Assembly (NCBI GenBank): GCA_029932035.1
Contig: JAOZQV010000147.1
Coordinates: 1 to 8,479 of the forward strand
Length of the DNA stretch: 8,479 nucleotides
Reading direction: 5' to 3'
Source of the DNA: Deltaproteobacteria bacterium
GTDB lineage: Bacteria > Desulfobacterota > DSM-4660 > Desulfatiglandales > Desulfatiglandaceae
In this document: positions 1-6,418 of the stretch, one piece after another
How positions within the stretch are numbered: the stretch's first letter is position 1
How the letters are laid out: each line of letters opens with the position of its first letter
Notes under the pieces: generated by a model
The model's database searches: none
What the model was told of the DNA's origin: nothing
The model's input: the letters and a program-made list of their open reading frames with translations, nothing else
Translations under genes and position numbers: made by a program

Positions 1-693
1 CATGGGAAAGAGGGTTTGTCAAAATTTAAGTATGGACCTTTTGATATCCTCTTTACGGATTTAATAATGCCCAAGATAGATGGGATTGCGCTCATCAAAA
101 TTGCCCGCCAAAAATCCTCTGATTCCCCTTGCCTGATTATCGCTATATCAGGATCCCTTATAGAGCAAATGGAAGATATTGCTGATATCGGAGCCGATTA
201 TTATGTTGCGAAAAAGCCTCTGGAACAGATGACAGACGAGATCAATGCTCTCATGGACCGGATTGACAAGGAGGGCATCTCACATACCGAAGGCAAGAAT
301 TCTATTGAGCCAGGCGCCCCTTATCCGAGACAAGTTACAGGCGAATTGGTAGAAATGCTTAATTTTCAAAAGGCCATCATCGAAAGCGCCGGATTCGGCA
401 TTGTGGTAGTCGATAAGGACGCAAGGATCATAAATGCCACTTCGCAGGCACTTGAGATATCAAAGAAATCTCTTAAAGAGATATTGAATGAACCCGTTAC
501 ATCTTTGTTCCCCAAACAGGGGAGATCTCCACTGATCGACGCCTTAAAAGGCGTTGCCCGGAATCCGGGGCTGAGAAAAATCAGCTTTATCATGACTGTC
601 AAGTCTCAAGAAATACGATTAGCGGTGTCGCTTCTAAGAATTAAGGGAGATGTCGTCGGCTGGGTCATCGCTATGGAGGAGATAGATCAATGA
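1..693 (+). CDS. REC-PAS response-regulator-type protein (5' end outside window)
   Basis: The reading frame is open from base 1 (H-G-K-E-G-L-S-K...), so the gene starts upstream. The TTG at 16 falls inside the receiver domain and is not a believable start. Counting from that TTG as residue 1, a receiver domain is visible: phospho-acceptor Asp15 in LFTDLIMPKIDG, a Ser45 in the Thr/Ser switch position (AISGS), and the conserved Lys67-Pro68 (VAKKPL). The N-terminal acidic pair is missing because of the window edge. After a linker at about 85-110 comes a PAS-like domain (about 113-222; FGIVVVDKDARIINATSQAL) with no visible heme or flavin signature. There is no DNA-binding or enzymatic output domain. 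The stop overlaps the MCP start by 4 bp (ATGA), so the two are translationally coupled. The protein probably feeds a phosphorylation- or PAS-sensed signal into the chemosensory complex, which is inference. It could instead be the output regulator phosphorylated by the CheA kinase. Confidence 0.9.
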   Translation, partial: HGKEGLSKFKYGPFDILFTDLIMPKIDGIALIKIARQKSSDSPCLIIAISGSLIEQMEDIADIGADYYVAKKPLEQMTDEINALMDRIDKEGISHTEGKNSIEPGAPYPRQVTGELVEMLNFQKAIIESAGFGIVVVDKDARIINATSQALEISKKSLKEILNEPVTSLFPKQGRSPLIDALKGVARNPGLRKISFIMTVKSQEIRLAVSLLRIKGDVVGWVIAMEEIDQ

Positions 694-1949
694 ACAGAAC
701 GAGCATAAAAAACAAGCTAATTTTAAGTTTTTTAGTATTGATTTTAATTGTTGTAGTGGTTGTGGGAATAGCCAACCAGATAACAAATGATTTCATTACT
801 GCTCATGCAATTTCTGCTGCATTGGCCCTGGCTGCTGGAATTATTTTTGGCGGCATCTTTTCCAGATCCATTGTTAGAAGGTTAAACAGCTTGAGTAGTG
901 CTGCAAAGGAGATCAGTCGTGGTAATCTTTCAAGGGAGATACCTCTTTTATCTCAGGACGAAATCCGTGACCTCGAAGAGGCCTTTGCCATGATGGTAAA
1001 TGATCTGCGGGATATGATTTCGGAGATAAAGAGGGGCTCTTCACGGATAGAAGAGACCGGCGGAGACCTCAGCGGTCTAATAGACAAGGTCCTGGCCAAC
1101 AGCCAGGAAATTGATGAATCCGCTCTGGCAATCGCCAAGGGTTCGGAAGAACAGACCTTTATTGTCCAGAAGACATCCCTTGTTATAAATAAGAGCCTGG
1201 AGGAGATGGATGAGGCAGCGAGGCAGTCAGCCCAAACGGTTTCTAAGGCTAATAATGCGTTGGTCAAGACCGAAACAGGCGGGGCCAATGCCCGCGAGAC
1301 CTTGAGCTACCTGGAAGACGTCCTCAAACAGATGGTCGAGAACGCAGAACCGATATACCGGTTGTCAAACAAAGTGGAAAAAATAAAAATGGTGATGAGT
1401 GTCATGGAGGAACTCTCTCAGAAGACGGACCTCCTTTCTCTCAACGCCTCCATTGAGGCCACGAGGGCTGGAGAAATGGGGAAGGGATTTGCCCTTGTGG
1501 CCAACGAAATAAGGAACATGGCAGAGAACTCTAAGCAGTCTTCACAGGAGATAAGGCGTATCGTGGATGATATCTTTGAAGACAATAAGGCTGTTCTAAT
1601 GTCTCTGAGAAAGAGTGAGGACCATGTTGCCAAAGGGCGTGAAATCATTCACGGCATCGTGGACACATTTGGTGAAATGCTTTCAGGGGTTAAGGATATC
1701 TCCACTGAGGTAAAAAAGGTGGGAGATGTGACGAGGAAGCAGGCAAAAGAGATGAGGGGTCTGCTTAGCCAATTCCAGGAGCTTTCGCGGCTCGCCCAGG
1801 AAAACTTTGTGTCGACACAGAGGACTACCATTGGAACGAAGAATCAAAAAGAGGAGATAAGGGAGATCGTTGCCGCCATGAAGTCCTTGAATGTGCTGTC
1901 AGAGAAAATGATGGAGACCCAGCGGCGATTCAGACTTCGTCGGGATTAA
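690..1949 (+). CDS. Methyl-accepting chemotaxis protein with minimal external loop
   Basis: A 419-aa inner-membrane chemoreceptor. TM1 is about residues 10-30 (ILSFLVLILIVVVVVGIA) and TM2 about 38-59, separated by only about eight residues, so there is no periplasmic ligand-binding domain. A HAMP domain follows (about 60-112; P-residue and DEIRDLEEAF pattern), then the long antiparallel coiled-coil signalling domain (about 113-405). The hairpin tip that binds CheA/CheW is recognisable at about 241-281 (KTDLLSLNASIEATRAGE, then GKGFALVANEIRNMAE), a diverged version of the usual TNLLALNAAIEAARAGE. There is no C-terminal CheR-tethering pentapeptide; the protein ends RFRLRRD. A ribosome-binding site GGAGGAG at 675-681 supports the ATG at 690. 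With no external sensor, input likely comes from the membrane, from HAMP, or from the upstream REC-PAS protein; this is inference. Confidence 0.93.
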   Translation: MNRTSIKNKLILSFLVLILIVVVVVGIANQITNDFITAHAISAALALAAGIIFGGIFSRSIVRRLNSLSSAAKEISRGNLSREIPLLSQDEIRDLEEAFAMMVNDLRDMISEIKRGSSRIEETGGDLSGLIDKVLANSQEIDESALAIAKGSEEQTFIVQKTSLVINKSLEEMDEAARQSAQTVSKANNALVKTETGGANARETLSYLEDVLKQMVENAEPIYRLSNKVEKIKMVMSVMEELSQKTDLLSLNASIEATRAGEMGKGFALVANEIRNMAENSKQSSQEIRRIVDDIFEDNKAVLMSLRKSEDHVAKGREIIHGIVDTFGEMLSGVKDISTEVKKVGDVTRKQAKEMRGLLSQFQELSRLAQENFVSTQRTTIGTKNQKEEIREIVAAMKSLNVLSEKMMETQRRFRLRRD

Positions 1950-1952
1950 GAT

Positions 1953-2348
1953 ATGGAATGTTTTATCTTTGAGGCCGCAGAGAAATGCTTTGGAATGGAG
2001 GCGCATTATATCTACAGTATCGCGGACGATATTCAAATCACCCCTGTCCCCCTTGCCCCCCCATGTTACAGAGGATTGATCTATTTCAGGGGCGATCTGT
2101 TTGATGTCATCGATATGGGGAGTCTCATGGGAAAAGAAAGGTCCCTGCCCAACGGAAATCCTTATGTAATTCTCCTGAAATGGGGCCAGAGGAAACTGAG
2201 TTTGATTTCAGATAAAATCATCGGGATAACATGGATTGAGAACAATAATGGAAGCCAAACAGTCTTTACCAAGGAAGGGCGCACCGTAGAGCTGATTACG
2301 CCCGAAGAAATCTGGAAGATCCTGTCGGAACTGCCCTATGGACCTTGA
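1953..2348 (+). CDS. cheW: CheW-like coupling protein
   Basis: A 131-aa single-domain CheW-fold protein that would link the receptor to the CheA kinase in the cytoplasmic signalling array. The best signature is the RGLIYFRGDLFDVIDMGSLM segment, matching the CheW pattern of R-G-x-I-x-x-R-G-x-x-x-x-V-I-D. Later strands (YVILLKWGQRKLSLISDKI, then GIT) fit the second beta subdomain. It is slightly shorter than typical CheW (about 150-165 aa). The ATG lies 3 bp after the MCP stop with only a weak ribosome-binding site, so translation is probably coupled. The 3' end overlaps the cheA-like gene by 11 bp. Position between an MCP and a CheA strongly supports the call. It is diverged enough that a kinase-specific paralogue rather than the main motility CheW is likely. 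Confidence 0.9.
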   Translation: MECFIFEAAEKCFGMEAHYIYSIADDIQITPVPLAPPCYRGLIYFRGDLFDVIDMGSLMGKERSLPNGNPYVILLKWGQRKLSLISDKIIGITWIENNNGSQTVFTKEGRTVELITPEEIWKILSELPYGP

Positions 2349-3897
2349 AAAGTACAAAAAAATCTTCGTACAGGAAGCAAATAAATATCTTGATGAATTA
2401 GACATTGTTCTGATAAGGGCAGAAAAAGATCTCCCAAATCAGCAATTGTGGAGTGAAATCCATGGCAAAATCCACTCCATAAAGGGAATGTCTAAGGCTC
2501 TCAGCATGGAAAAAATCGCCGGGCTGTGCCATTCGATGGAGGAGTGGTGTAAGCAGTTCCAAGGGGGTGATATAAGGCCCTCGGGCGATGCAGTGCAATT
2601 GCTTATTGACGGGACCGATCTACTTAAGGGATTGGTGGCGGGAAAGGATGATGCCAGTTTTCCTGAAAATTTGAAAGAATGGGACAGGATCACCGCCAGT
2701 TTGACTAATAGCCCGGATGAACTGCTAAAGCACGTCACGCCTGAAGTGCGTCTCGTTTCCTCTCCTTCAAAGATAGATCGTATCCGGGTAGATTATTCGT
2801 TGATCGAAGAGCTTCTTGCCCGCTCTCAGGAAATCATGCTGTTAGAAAAGAGGCTTCCCATCCTATCTCAAGATCAGATATCAACAGGCTTGAGGGGCTG
2901 GATTGACCATTATATGTCCATGTTGAGAGGCCTTCATTTTCAGTTGGCCCGACTGAGGCTGATACCTGTAAATGATTTTGTTCAGCTGTTTAAAAAGACC
3001 ATACGAGATCTGGCCAAAAAGTATGATAGGGATGTGGGGCTTGAAGTTATTGGAGGCGAGCTTCAGGTGGATATCGGCCTTATGGATCGCCTGAGAGAGC
3101 CTTTTATGCACCTCTTGAGAAATTCTATTGCACATGGGATTGAACCCTCGGATGAACGGGTCAAGAGGGGTAAGAATCAGGAGGGTAAAATCGTCCTGGA
3201 AGCGGAGAAGAGAGGTGATAGCGTTGTCCTGAAGGTGAGTGACGATGGCCGTGGTATTGATAGGACTGCCATTACAAAATACCTGAAGAATAAGAGATCC
3301 ATGTCAGATGAAGAGATATTCCGGATGCGCGATGATGAGTTCTTTAACGCCATACTTAATGTTGATTTTTCCTCTGCCCATGGAACTACTCAACTTGCAG
3401 GAAGAGGTATAGGGATGGATGTTATTTCCCGGGCCATAGGATACCTGGGCGGTTCCATGACAATCCACTCGGAGCCCTCAAAAGGGACGCAATTTATCAT
3501 CAGGCTCCCCCTGTCTCTTTCCATTGTCTACGCCATCGTATTCAGATTAGGGGAATATACCCTTTCTATCCCCACATCGAATGTGGCATCGATTGAAAGG
3601 ACAGAGACAACATCGTTAGAACAAAACGGGGCTTCTTATGACCTGGAGGACAGACTCGGGATAGATACCCACACGAGAAGGCCCACGCATATCTTAAAGC
3701 TCAGGCAGCCCCCCGGTATCAACGGTGCAACTGATAGGGGAACCCCTGTACGGGTTGCTGTTGACACCATCATCGGCAACATGCCCCTGATGGTTATGCC
3801 CTTAGGAGAACTCTTAGTCATGGCCGGGTCTTTTGCCGGTGTCGGAATCATGGAAAATGGCGATATATCGATCCTTCTGGATATGGAGAAGCTTTAG
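2338..3897 (+). CDS. cheA: CheA-family hybrid histidine kinase lacking P2
   Basis: A 519-aa cytoplasmic histidine kinase with CheA layout. P1/HPt is about residues 1-110, phospho-acceptor His46 in IHSIKGMSKAL. P3 dimerisation helices are about 150-220. The P4 ATPase covers about 225-393: N box 258-269 (HLLRNSIAHGIE), G1 301-307 (SDDGRGI), G2 355-360 (GRGIGM), and the SKGTQFIIRLPLSLSI end. The P5 CheW-like domain is about 396-519. The P2 docking domain for CheY/CheB is absent, explaining the length against about 650 aa in E. coli. The ATG sits inside cheW (11-bp overlap), an arrangement typical of coupled translation. All kinase motifs look intact, so it should be active. No cheR, cheB or cheY is seen, so adaptation either uses genes elsewhere or does not occur, and the upstream REC protein is a candidate phospho-acceptor (inference). 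Confidence 0.95.
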   Translation: MDLEKYKKIFVQEANKYLDELDIVLIRAEKDLPNQQLWSEIHGKIHSIKGMSKALSMEKIAGLCHSMEEWCKQFQGGDIRPSGDAVQLLIDGTDLLKGLVAGKDDASFPENLKEWDRITASLTNSPDELLKHVTPEVRLVSSPSKIDRIRVDYSLIEELLARSQEIMLLEKRLPILSQDQISTGLRGWIDHYMSMLRGLHFQLARLRLIPVNDFVQLFKKTIRDLAKKYDRDVGLEVIGGELQVDIGLMDRLREPFMHLLRNSIAHGIEPSDERVKRGKNQEGKIVLEAEKRGDSVVLKVSDDGRGIDRTAITKYLKNKRSMSDEEIFRMRDDEFFNAILNVDFSSAHGTTQLAGRGIGMDVISRAIGYLGGSMTIHSEPSKGTQFIIRLPLSLSIVYAIVFRLGEYTLSIPTSNVASIERTETTSLEQNGASYDLEDRLGIDTHTRRPTHILKLRQPPGINGATDRGTPVRVAVDTIIGNMPLMVMPLGELLVMAGSFAGVGIMENGDISILLDMEKL

Positions 3898-3925
3898 TCC
3901 ACAGATTTCGCAGATTACACGGATT
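3898..3925. repeat. Short CAGATT/CGGATT tandem-like intergenic repeat
   Basis: Directly after the cheA TAG, the motif (C)AGATT/GGATT recurs three times with roughly 9-bp spacing (CAGATTTCG, CAGATTACA, CGGATTG). Degenerate repeats of this style occur in many copies between genes in deltaproteobacterial genomes. That statement comes from memory; copy number in this genome cannot be seen here. There is no coding content. Confidence 0.45.
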
Positions 3926-4261
3926 GCAGACCTCGTTAAAGGGTTGAGTCCCTCCCAAGGCGGAATTGAGACCATCACTACTCCCGTGCTCGAAGTAGAT
4001 ATGGAAAAATCTTACAAAGGATCATTATCCTCTTTGGTGCATTTTACCTTTTAGGAGGTGGTGGGCAACCTTCATAATAGAAAAAAATGACAGAACCTAC
4101 CCTGCGGGATCCTTTGCTGCAAGAACACCACAACAATGTTCGGGTATAACAGCAAGAATAGCGAATGATGCCAAAGGACCATGAAGGTGGAAAAGAAGGT
4201 AAGAGACGACAGGAGAGGGATGTGGTAAGAAAGGTTTTACATAAAGATTAAGGAGGCAAGC
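3898..4261. other. 364-bp region with no supported gene
   Basis: The stretch between the cheA stop and the thioesterase start begins with a short CAGATT-type repeat. It holds no ORF with both a plausible start and protein-like character on either strand. A very strong Shine-Dalgarno-like string (AGGAGGTGG, 4053-4061) is followed only by a nine-codon GTG frame ending at TGA, and a 20-codon ATG frame at 4087-4149 has no ribosome-binding site at proper distance. It may hold a decayed gene or an untranslated leader of the thioesterase gene. No clear sigma-70 promoter or intrinsic terminator was found by eye. Confidence 0.5.
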
Positions 4262-4771
4262 ATGGATGAAAAGCGAGTCAGCGAGAGCGCGGTCGCCACT
4301 TCACAAGTGATGATGCCTCAGGATGCCAACCCTTCAGGCAATGTTCACGGTGGTGTGATCATGAAACTTATTGACACTGCAGGAGGCGTGGTTGCTACAC
4401 GCCATACCCGGTGCAATGCCGTGACGGCCTCAATTGACAGACTCGATTTCCACCATCCAGCATACGTGGGAAATCTCCTCACGCTCAAAGCGAGTATTAA
4501 TTTGGTAGGGAGGACTTCCATGGAAATCGGCGTGAGAGCTGAGACCGAAGACCTTCTCACAGGACAAATCCGCCACACTGGCTCAGCATACCTGACCTTT
4601 GTGGCCCTTGGTTCCGATGGCAGGCCAATCGAAGTCCCTGGGCTGATCCTGGAAACCGAAGAGGAGATAAGGCGTAACCGTGAGGCCTGTGACAGGCGGG
4701 ATCTAAGGCTTGCAGAAAAGAAACAAGAAAAAGCACACCAGAGCAAAATATTTGACAGGATAACAGGATAG
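4262..4771 (+). CDS. Hotdog-fold acyl-CoA thioesterase (YciA/BACH type)
   Basis: A 169-aa single-hotdog protein predicted to hydrolyse acyl-CoA to free acid and CoA in the cytoplasm. The central signature is NPSGNVHGGVIMKLIDTAGG (residues 23-42), with Asn23, the His29-Gly30-Gly31 turn and Asp38 in the positions of the family's active-site residues at the start of the long hotdog helix. The following strands (VTASIDRLDFHHPAYVGNLL, then GRTSMEIGVRA) match the YciA/ACOT family. A ribosome-binding site AGGAGG at 4251-4256 fixes the ATG. The tail after about residue 132 is highly charged (EEEIRRNREACDRRD...). The last eight residues (KIFDRITG) come mostly from a hairpin repeat that runs through the stop codon, so the original C-terminus may have been replaced or extended. 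Substrate chain length cannot be told. The next gene begins 57 bp on and may be cotranscribed. Confidence 0.92.
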   Translation: MDEKRVSESAVATSQVMMPQDANPSGNVHGGVIMKLIDTAGGVVATRHTRCNAVTASIDRLDFHHPAYVGNLLTLKASINLVGRTSMEIGVRAETEDLLTGQIRHTGSAYLTFVALGSDGRPIEVPGLILETEEEIRRNREACDRRDLRLAEKKQEKAHQSKIFDRITG

Positions 4772-4807
4772 ACTCGATATTAATCCAGTCAATCCTGTTA
4801 TCCTGTC
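4754..4807. repeat. 54-nt hairpin repeat spanning the thioesterase stop codon
   Basis: The two outer arms, 4754-4769 (GACAGGATAACAGGAT) and 4792-4807, are perfect 16-bp inverted copies. The pairing continues inward after an A-A mismatch with GACT/AGTC (4771-4774 with 4787-4790), then a C-C mismatch and GAT/ATC, closing on a 4-nt loop ATTA (4779-4782). The left arm contains the last codons and overlaps the TAG at 4769-4771. The arms are themselves built of ACAGGAT units. There is no U-tract after the right arm, so it is not a classic intrinsic terminator. It could protect the mRNA 3' end or attenuate reading into the next gene. Confidence 0.85.
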
Positions 4808-4828
4808 TAAGATAAAGGATTTAAGGCC

Positions 4829-5737
4829 ATGATTATTCAAATATACGAAATCCAGACGCCCCAGGAGGCGGAGAAGTGCATTGAACTGGGTGTAGATCAT
4901 ATAGGAAGTGTTGTTCTGCGCTTCGATGAGTGGCGTGTCCCCCTGTTGAAGGAGACTGTCGGGTTAACCGAAGGGACAGACGTCAAGAGCAGTCTGATCC
5001 CCCTCTTTCATTACAGTGAACTGATTTACCGGACTCTTGATTATTACCGGCCGAATTACATCCACTTCTGCGACAGCCTTACAGACCAGAATGGCCGGCT
5101 AACAGATTTGGAGAAATTCATTAAATTGCAAACAGTGCTGAAGGAAAAATTTCCCGAGGTGGGCATTATCCGGTCCATTCCTATACCAAAAAAAGGGGTG
5201 GCGCCTGATTTACCCTTCCTTGAGATAGCCAAAGCCCTTCAGACCTCAAGTGACATTTTCCTGACAGACACCTGGTTGGGCAAAGAGCCCGTGGAGGGAT
5301 ACATCGGCATCACCGGTGAAACGGCTGACTGGGAGATGGCGCAGTCGTTAGTGCGTCAAAGCAGAATCCCGGTCATCCTGGCCGGGGGGCTTTCTCCTGA
5401 CAATGTCTATGATTCCATAATGGAGGTCCTTCCTTCGGGCGCCGATAGCTGCACCCAGACCAACATGGTGGTCGACGAAGGGGACCCGATCCGGTTTCAA
5501 AAGGACTTCCACAAGGTCGAAAAGTTCGTAAAAGAGGCCCGGAGAGCGGAAGGGGAACTTTATGAGGAAAAAGAGAAACTGACAGAAAAGTTAGAGGGGC
5601 TCGAGGCAGATCTCAAGGATAGGGAAGATGCCCTTCCTGCCCATTCTGTCAGGCCTAATCAAATGATGGTGATTGAGGCCATCGAAGACGAGATCCAACT
5701 TGTTGAAAAGGATCTTGCAAGGTATAGGGCCGTCTAA
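4829..5737 (+). CDS. TrpF-like TIM-barrel protein with coiled-coil tail
   Basis: A 302-aa protein whose first about 228 residues follow the phosphoribosylanthranilate isomerase fold strand by strand: QIYEIQTPQEAEKCIELGVD at the start (canonical K-I-C-G-I-T), PNYIHFC (VQLHG), IIRSIPI, FLTDTW with Asp147 at the general-base position, GITGETADW (GGTGxxFDW), PVILAGGLSPDNV (residues 181-193) and PSGADSCTQTN. The catalytic Cys and the adjacent Lys of TrpF are Tyr6 and Gln4 here, so normal Amadori isomerisation by the Cys/Asp pair is not expected. Residues about 229-302 add a Glu/Lys-rich coiled coil absent from TrpF. A ribosome-binding site AAGGAT at 4815-4820 supports the ATG. No other trp genes are nearby, so a tryptophan role is doubtful. 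The phosphate-binding glycines are kept, suggesting a phosphosugar-like ligand. The true function is unknown. Confidence 0.8.
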   Translation: MIIQIYEIQTPQEAEKCIELGVDHIGSVVLRFDEWRVPLLKETVGLTEGTDVKSSLIPLFHYSELIYRTLDYYRPNYIHFCDSLTDQNGRLTDLEKFIKLQTVLKEKFPEVGIIRSIPIPKKGVAPDLPFLEIAKALQTSSDIFLTDTWLGKEPVEGYIGITGETADWEMAQSLVRQSRIPVILAGGLSPDNVYDSIMEVLPSGADSCTQTNMVVDEGDPIRFQKDFHKVEKFVKEARRAEGELYEEKEKLTEKLEGLEADLKDREDALPAHSVRPNQMMVIEAIEDEIQLVEKDLARYRAV

Positions 5738-5741
5738 GACC

Positions 5742-5767
5742 GATTTTGGATTTTGGATTGCGGATTT
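5742..5767. repeat. GGATTTT tandem-like repeat after the TrpF-like gene
   Basis: GATTTTGGATTTTGGATTGCGGATTT starts four bases after the TAA of the TrpF-like gene. It consists of GATTTTG units, the last ones altered. It resembles the short degenerate repeats seen after the two preceding genes in position but differs in sequence. Confidence 0.45.
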
Positions 5768-5836
5768 AAGAATGAAAGCAATCTCAGACATTATTCATAA
5801 GAACGTAAAAGAACTTTTTCCAGTTTTTATGTATAT

Positions 5837-5861
5837 CCTTGTCTGTGTTTGTCTGTGCCTG
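5837..5861. repeat. GTCTGTG short repeat
   Basis: Two copies of GTCTGTG(T/C)(T/C)T, at 5841-5850 and 5851-5860, stand side by side in the gap before tRNA-Ser. A 47-codon ATG frame (5773-5916) crosses the repeat, which gives it a run of V/L/C residues that mimics a membrane segment. The frame has no recognisable ribosome-binding site and is not called as a gene. Confidence 0.4.
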
Positions 5862-5919
5862 CCCCGTAGCTCCGGAAGATGGTACTGGAGTGGGTCTGTG
5901 GCTGACGCAAAATGAGGCC

Positions 5920-5948
5920 TTGCGAAATATCTCTAAATAGTGTATTAA
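5920..5948 (+). promoter_or_regulatory. Probable sigma-70 promoter for tRNA-Ser
   Basis: A TTGCGA -35 box (5920-5925) and a TATTAA -10 box (5943-5948) are separated by exactly 17 bp. The predicted start is near 5955, about 10 nt before the tRNA, leaving a short 5' leader for RNase P. Both boxes deviate from consensus, so this is a reasoned guess. Confidence 0.45.
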
Positions 5949-5964
5949 GGGATCTAAGATTTGT

Positions 5965-6057
5965 GGAGAGATGGCCGAGTCGGCTGAAGGCGCTCGCCTG
6001 CTAAGCGAGTGTAGGGCGCAAGTTCTACCGAGGGTTCGAATCCCTCTCTCTCCGCCA
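5965..6057 (+). tRNA. tRNA-Ser, anticodon GCU
   Basis: A complete 93-nt class II tRNA reading AGC/AGU codons. The acceptor stem GGAGAGA (5965-5971) pairs with TCTCTCC (6047-6053), followed by discriminator G6054 and an encoded CCA (6055-6057). The anticodon stem CTCGC/GCGAG (5993-5997 with 6005-6009) encloses the loop CTGCTAA, giving anticodon GCT at 6000-6002. A long variable arm (GTAGGGCGCAAGTTCTACC) identifies serine. The T arm is GAGGG-TTCGAAT-CCCTC (6030-6046). A recombinase remnant starts only 3 bp downstream, which fits this tRNA having been an integration site for a mobile element. Confidence 0.98.
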
Positions 6058-6059
6058 GT

Positions 6060-6370
6060 TCAATAACTTAGACCGCCTGATTGGTTTTCACATTGTAAAA
6101 TCTCGCATACCACTGGCGTACCACTTTTTAAATCTTCGTCTAAAATACCAGCAGCTATTCGAACCGCATGACCCATTGAGTGAAGATAAAACTCAGTGGT
6201 AGATTGTTTTTTGTGCCCGGCTAACTCCTGGATCTGCTTTATGGAAGCCTTTCCCTAATCATTCATCAGCGATAGGACAAAATGCCGGATCGAATGGAAT
6301 CCGAATGGCTTTCGATCTCTGCCCGTTCGCAAATCTTTTCCATCATGTAACGGAGTTGTTTAATCAGTTA
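6060..6370 (-). pseudogene. Degraded tyrosine recombinase (integrase) C-terminus
   Basis: Translating the - strand recovers the catalytic half of a phage-type integrase. Reading from high to low coordinates: KQLRYMMEKICERAEI (about 6369-6320), then after a one-base frame change near 6313-6320 the box KPFGFHSIRHFVLSLMND with the H-x-x-R motif. A TAG stop (6255-6257) follows, then GKASIKQIQELAGHKK (the G-H box) and STTEFYLHSM with the nucleophile Tyr. The frame ends at TGA 6060-6062, just 3 bp from the tRNA-Ser 3' end and convergent with it. At least one frameshift, one nonsense mutation and loss of the whole N-terminal half make it inactive. Integrase genes beside the tRNA they target are typical of genomic islands. 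No duplicated tRNA 3' end was found in the window, so the outer att site is lost or lies elsewhere. Confidence 0.85.
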
Positions 6371-6383
6371 ATTAAAAAAGCTC

Positions 6384-6412
6384 TTGACATTATGTGGCCT
6401 ACGGGCTACATT
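6384..6412 (+). promoter_or_regulatory. Sigma-70 promoter of the toxin-antitoxin remnant
   Basis: A perfect TTGACA -35 box (6384-6389) and a TACATT -10 box (6407-6412) are spaced by exactly 17 bp. The predicted start lies near 6418-6420, at or next to the ATG of the toxin stub, so that ORF would be read from a leaderless or nearly leaderless end. The antitoxin and probably dtd lie downstream in the same direction. This is the strongest promoter-like sequence I found in the window. Confidence 0.75.
6392..6411. promoter_or_regulatory. Palindromic operator overlapping the -10 box
   Basis: ATGTGGCC (6392-6399), centre TACG, GGCTACAT (6404-6411): 8-bp arms with a single mismatch (G6396 against T6407). 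It fills the promoter spacer and covers most of the -10 box. Antitoxin HTH proteins of type II modules commonly bind such a palindrome in their own promoter, so this is the likely site of autorepression by the downstream antitoxin. Confidence 0.65.
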
Positions 6413-6418
6413 AAGTAC

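Noticed and set aside
3833..4054. 73-codon + frame overlapping the cheA-like 3' end
   Set aside because: Most of it lies in another frame of the kinase gene and the rest is repeat plus low-quality sequence; no ribosome-binding site or family features.
4122..4150. TATAAC at 4145-4150 as a -10 box for the thioesterase gene
   Set aside because: No acceptable -35 box lies at 16-18 bp spacing.
3898..5861. CRISPR array from the short repeated motifs
   Set aside because: The repeats are 7-16 bp, of different sequences, and not separated by regular spacers; no cas genes are present.
5673..5916. 80-codon + frame, or its 47-codon inner version from 5773, with a hydrophobic V/C/L stretch
   Set aside because: The hydrophobic run is produced by the GTCTGTG repeat, the longer form overlaps the TrpF-like gene, and no ribosome-binding site is present.
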